Assembly (NCBI GenBank): GCA_023300375.1
Contig: JALZWO010000072.1
Coordinates: 1-64,000 of the forward strand
DNA from: Granulosicoccus sp.
GTDB taxonomy: Bacteria; Pseudomonadota; Gammaproteobacteria; Granulosicoccales; Granulosicoccaceae
Direction of reading: 5' to 3'
Length of the DNA: 64,000 bases
The position numbers and the translations under genes are program-made. This document shows, piece after piece, positions 60,171 through 64,000 of this stretch (within the stretch, counting starts at the first letter, position 1; the number at the start of each line of letters is the position of its first letter). The notes under the pieces were generated by a model. The model had not been told where the DNA came from. It worked only from the letters and a program-made list of their open reading frames with translations, and searched no databases.

Positions 60171-61565
60171 ATGCCATCAGATAACCCGACCAGTTTCACG
60201 ACTCTGCCGTTAAGACCTGAACTCTTGCAAGCGCTGCAAGCGGTGGAGTATGTCAACATGACACCCATCCAGGCAAAATCAGCTACGCCCATACTGGCAG
60301 GTAGCGATGTGCTTGCTCAAGCCGAGACTGGCAGTGGTAAAACAGCCGCTTTCGCACTTGGTGTGTTGAACAAACTGGATAATTCAGCACTGCGTACGCA
60401 GGCTCTCATTATTTGTCCAACAAGAGAATTATCAGATCAAGTAGCCGCCGAGATACGCCGCTTGGCTAGTGCCATGGCCAACACACGCATAATCACCTTG
60501 TGCGGTGGTAAGCCCATGCATGACCAACTCACAGCGCTCAAGCACGAGCCCCATATTGTTGTCGGCACACCCGGCCGCCTTAAATCGCATGTCATCAAAG
60601 GTACCCTGAGGCTAGAAAACATCCAGACGCTGGTGCTCGATGAAGCAGACCGGATGCTCGATATGGGCTTCTATGACGACATCATGTTTATTCTTGGAGC
60701 CACCGAACCTGACAAACAAACACTGCTGTTTTCAGCCACTTACACCAGCGAAATTGACTCTGTTAGTAAACGCATACAAAACCACCCGGAAATAGTCAAA
60801 ACCGAATCACCTAGTAATGGTGCACAAATCAATCAGGTTTTTGCCTTTGCAAGTGATGATCAAAAGACGGAGAGCTTGCTTCGTGCCTTAGATTCTTACG
60901 CACCAGAAAACGCCATTGTTTTTTGTAACCGTCGCGATCAAGTACAGAAACTGTGCGACGAACTGCACAGTGATGGCTTTCATGCCCGCGCAATACATGG
61001 AGACCTCGAGCAACGCGATAGAGACGAAGCGCTCATCCTGTTTGCCAACAAAAGTATATCGCTGCTGATTGCGACCGATGTGGCAGCGCGTGGTTTGGAC
61101 ATCGATGCGCTATCTGCGGTCATTAACTACGATTTTCCGCAAGACTCTGAAACCTATGTTCACCGCATTGGTCGGACCGGACGTGCAGGCCTCGAAGGCT
61201 TATCCATAACGCTGGTGGATCCTGAGCAGATGCATCGTATTCGTTCACTGGAAGAATTTCTTAAACTTGAAATCAATTTTTCAGAAATAAAAAAGATACC
61301 CGACAACCGTCGTAATCGAGTGACTCCACCCACTCAAACGCTATTGATCAGTGCAGGGAAAAAAGACAAACTCAGGCCTGGAGATATTGTGGGTACTCTG
61401 ACAGCAAACTCGGTACTCTCAAAAGACGACATCGGAAAAATCAAAGTTCTGGCGCGAAGCTCTTTTGTCGCAGTCAACCGAGACAAAGCCAGCACCGCGC
61501 TATCGATCCTCAATGAAAATCGAGTGAAGAAGTTAAAGGTTCGCGCACGGATCATTCACTCGTAA
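60171..61565 (+). CDS. dbpA: DEAD-box RNA helicase, DbpA-like
   Basis: AQAETGSGKTAAFALGVL; VLDEADRMLDMGF; FSATY; HRIGRTGRAG; C-terminal DbpA RNA-binding domain (LLISAGKKDKLRPGDIVGTLTANS...VKKLKVRAR). Confidence 0.92.
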   Translation: MPSDNPTSFTTLPLRPELLQALQAVEYVNMTPIQAKSATPILAGSDVLAQAETGSGKTAAFALGVLNKLDNSALRTQALIICPTRELSDQVAAEIRRLASAMANTRIITLCGGKPMHDQLTALKHEPHIVVGTPGRLKSHVIKGTLRLENIQTLVLDEADRMLDMGFYDDIMFILGATEPDKQTLLFSATYTSEIDSVSKRIQNHPEIVKTESPSNGAQINQVFAFASDDQKTESLLRALDSYAPENAIVFCNRRDQVQKLCDELHSDGFHARAIHGDLEQRDRDEALILFANKSISLLIATDVAARGLDIDALSAVINYDFPQDSETYVHRIGRTGRAGLEGLSITLVDPEQMHRIRSLEEFLKLEINFSEIKKIPDNRRNRVTPPTQTLLISAGKKDKLRPGDIVGTLTANSVLSKDDIGKIKVLARSSFVAVNRDKASTALSILNENRVKKLKVRARIIHS

Positions 61566-61673
61566 CCCAAACTGGGGTAATCATTAGCATTTTCAGCACG
61601 ATCTATTTTTTCAGAGACCCAACATCAAAAGCTATCATGATTTACCCCATGGAATTATCGACAAATCAAACTC

Positions 61674-62435
61674 ATGAGCAACCTAACCGCTAACCTTGGC
61701 CTCGTCCGATCACTGGTCATCTACTACGCGCAGCCATGGCGCAGGCTCGCTCTTGCTCGCTTCTACAAAGAATTGGTTCCAGAAGACACACTCGTGTTTG
61801 ATATTGGCGCACATGTAGGGAGTCGCACAAGGAGCCTGCTTGCCAATGGCGCACGCTGTGTTGCAGTAGAGCCACAGCCAAAATTCTCTCAACTACTCGC
61901 TCGCCTTTTTGCTAACAATGATCGGGTTTCACTGGTAAATAGCGCGGTAGGCAGCGCACCAGGCACAGCCGAGTTGCACGTTTCAAGTCGCCACCCAACC
62001 GTATCTACTCTGTCTGGCGACTGGATAAAACGTGTCGACAAAAGCCATGGCTTTGAAGCGGTAAATTGGGACCATAAAATATCAGTGCCTGTAACAACTC
62101 TTGACCAGTTGATAGAGCAATACGGTCTTCCAGAATTTTGCAAAATTGATGTAGAGGGCATGGAGGCTGAAATACTCCAGGGCTTAAGTGTTGCAATTCC
62201 CATCGTTGCCATCGAATATATTCCAGCCACTATTGATATTGCACTGGCTTGCGTAACTCGCCTTGAAGCACTGGGCATCTACGAATATAACCTCAGCTCT
62301 GGTGAATCGCATAGCATGAACTTGGCAAACTGGATCAGTGCAGACGCCATCAATAAAGAACTAGAACGTATCGCATCAACAGGTACTCAATCGGGTGATC
62401 TTTACGCGCGATTAGCAAGCGCATCAGGTGCTTAA
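61674..62435 (+). CDS. FkbM family methyltransferase
   Basis: DTLVFDIGAHVGSRTRSLLANGARCVAVEPQPKFSQLL; CKIDVEGMEAEILQGL. Confidence 0.88.
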   Translation: MSNLTANLGLVRSLVIYYAQPWRRLALARFYKELVPEDTLVFDIGAHVGSRTRSLLANGARCVAVEPQPKFSQLLARLFANNDRVSLVNSAVGSAPGTAELHVSSRHPTVSTLSGDWIKRVDKSHGFEAVNWDHKISVPVTTLDQLIEQYGLPEFCKIDVEGMEAEILQGLSVAIPIVAIEYIPATIDIALACVTRLEALGIYEYNLSSGESHSMNLANWISADAINKELERIASTGTQSGDLYARLASASGA

Positions 62436-62549
62436 TAAAATGCATCGACCAATCCTGTAGACTCCAACTAGCGTAACTGACAATCGTAACTCCAGAAACT
62501 TGGAAACGACCCAGACAACTGGAAAAACCATTTAACTGAAAAGAATCGT

Positions 62550-64000
62550 ATGCGAATTATCGTAGCGCTGGGAATTATCGCCTTACTCTTTTTTCTGTTG
62601 TTATTTCCAGCTCATCCCCAATCATTTACCGTCAGCTACTTTTTAAAACTACCTCTTGAATGGCCACTGCTGGTTCTAGCCCTGCTGCTGTTTAAAGGGG
62701 CGGCGCTGACGTTGTTACGGTATTTGATTGTGATAGTTCTGGCGCTCGCCTTCTTACTACGCACAGCAGACATCGGCTCACGATTGGCTTTCGACCGTCG
62801 CTTTAGTCCTCTGGTGGAATGGCATTTACTGGGGGATGGATGGAATCTGGCATCGCAGCAAATTGGCCTAGTAGAGGCAGGATTATTCGTTGCGCTAGTT
62901 TTAGTGATACTAGCAGTGTTGATTTACGCACTGTTTAAAGGCTTGGGCGCTCTTGGCCAGCTCGCTGGAAAATCAAAAACTATTGTTGGCAGTCTTGCTC
63001 TCATTACGCTTGCCGCGGGCTCGTTCGCATTCTGGCAGCAGAGCCCAGAAGAGAAAAATCCACTCGTGCAAGCCAACTTCATACCGGAGCTGATTGATCG
63101 CAGTCGTTCCATGCAACGCTCTGTGAAAGATCAACAAGCGTTCATCGTAGAGCTTGAACGTGATTCTGTAGCCAGCACTGATACCCTGCCCAATTTCGCC
63201 GCATTAGCGGGACGTGATGTTGGATTTGTGTTCATTGAATCCTACGGCCAGAGCTTTCTACTTGATGAAGACTTTGGCCCATTGGCAAAAGAGCGTTTAA
63301 GCAGCATTGAAAAAAACATCACTAGCGCAGGCCTCCACGTACGCAGTGGCTGGATGACTTCACCAGTGCGCGGTGGCCGCAGCTGGCTAACGCATGCTAG
63401 CTTTGCTTCTGGGCTGGCTGTGACCAATCAGGCAAGGTTTGACCGTCTGATTGCTTCTGATCGCGAGTCACTCTACGGCTTGTTTGCTAATGCAGGGTGG
63501 AACACGGTAGGGTTAGTGCCCGCCATCCGTGAAGCTTGGCCTGAGGGTGTTTGGTACGGTTTCGATACCATATACGACCTCCATAATCTGGATTACAAAG
63601 GTGAGCCGTTTGGCTGGGTCACTATGCCTGATCAATATACTTTGTCGCATTTCGAAAACACTATTCGCCAGCCTAATGAAACCCCTGTTATGGCAGAAAT
63701 TGCACTTATCAGTTCGCATGCGCCTTGGACACCATTGCCGACTATAGCTCCTTGGGAATCCGTTGGCGACGGTAGCATTTTTGATGGTAGCTATCGATTT
63801 GGAGAGCCCATGACATGGAACAATCGGGTTCGGGTTCGAGAAATGTACGCCAAGTCGCTAGATTATTCTTTAACCGTCGTGGGTGAATACCTTGAACGTC
63901 ACGGCAAGGGTGCACTGTTTGTTGTGCATGGTGATCATCAACCAGCCTCAATTATTGCCGGTTGGGGTAAAACTGCAGATGTACCCATCCACATATTCAG
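62550..64000 (+). CDS. Membrane-anchored sulfatase/phosphoethanolamine transferase-like protein (truncated by window end)
   Basis: Absent from the ORF track because no stop lies in the window. ATG 62550 opens MRIIVALGIIALLFFLLLFPAHPQSFTVSYFLKL..., several TMs, then GRDVGFVFIESYGQSFL ... SWLTHASFASGLAV ... LFVVHGDHQP, an alkaline phosphatase superfamily pattern. Confidence 0.8.
   Translation, partial: MRIIVALGIIALLFFLLLFPAHPQSFTVSYFLKLPLEWPLLVLALLLFKGAALTLLRYLIVIVLALAFLLRTADIGSRLAFDRRFSPLVEWHLLGDGWNLASQQIGLVEAGLFVALVLVILAVLIYALFKGLGALGQLAGKSKTIVGSLALITLAAGSFAFWQQSPEEKNPLVQANFIPELIDRSRSMQRSVKDQQAFIVELERDSVASTDTLPNFAALAGRDVGFVFIESYGQSFLLDEDFGPLAKERLSSIEKNITSAGLHVRSGWMTSPVRGGRSWLTHASFASGLAVTNQARFDRLIASDRESLYGLFANAGWNTVGLVPAIREAWPEGVWYGFDTIYDLHNLDYKGEPFGWVTMPDQYTLSHFENTIRQPNETPVMAEIALISSHAPWTPLPTIAPWESVGDGSIFDGSYRFGEPMTWNNRVRVREMYAKSLDYSLTVVGEYLERHGKGALFVVHGDHQPASIIAGWGKTADVPIHIF

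Overview
This 64 kb window looks like chromosomal DNA from a heterotrophic, probably marine, gammaproteobacterium. The taxonomic guess rests only on gene content and protein style. It is densely coding, with about 42 supported genes and no rRNA, tRNA, CRISPR array, prophage or IS element that I can recognise. Housekeeping genes: glnL/glnG (ntrB/ntrC), asnS, holA, pyrD, rpe, monomeric icd, hrpB, a dbpA-like helicase and a SNF2 helicase. Transporters: a choXWV-type betaine/choline ABC system, SbtA plus a PII-like protein, GPH-type MFS, MATE, two EamA/DMT exporters, and a ybbA/ybbP-type ABC system. The most interesting loci are: (1) an operon encoding a Ras/Rab-like small GTPase, an overlapping membrane 'coupler' protein and an OmpA protein, divergent from a REC-histidine kinase (37.4-42.1 kb); (2) a Ser/Thr kinase-caspase-like protease fusion (31.2-33.3 kb); (3) a membrane-tethered or secreted EndoU-like nuclease with no visible immunity gene, next to a regulator that joins a LacI-type sensor domain to a C-terminal LuxR HTH (26.9-28.9 kb); (4) an ammonium transporter-hybrid histidine kinase fusion preceded by a long inverted repeat (56.4-60.0 kb); (5) a divergent lysine deacetylase-like / Pat-like acetyltransferase pair (9.5-13.4 kb); and (6) elements missing from the ORF track: two tiny ORFs, an SDR gene remnant, a sulfatase-family gene cut by the window end, an NtrC-type palindrome, a 9-bp tandem array and a dispersed repeat family. 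All family calls come from reading motifs by eye; no database search was run.
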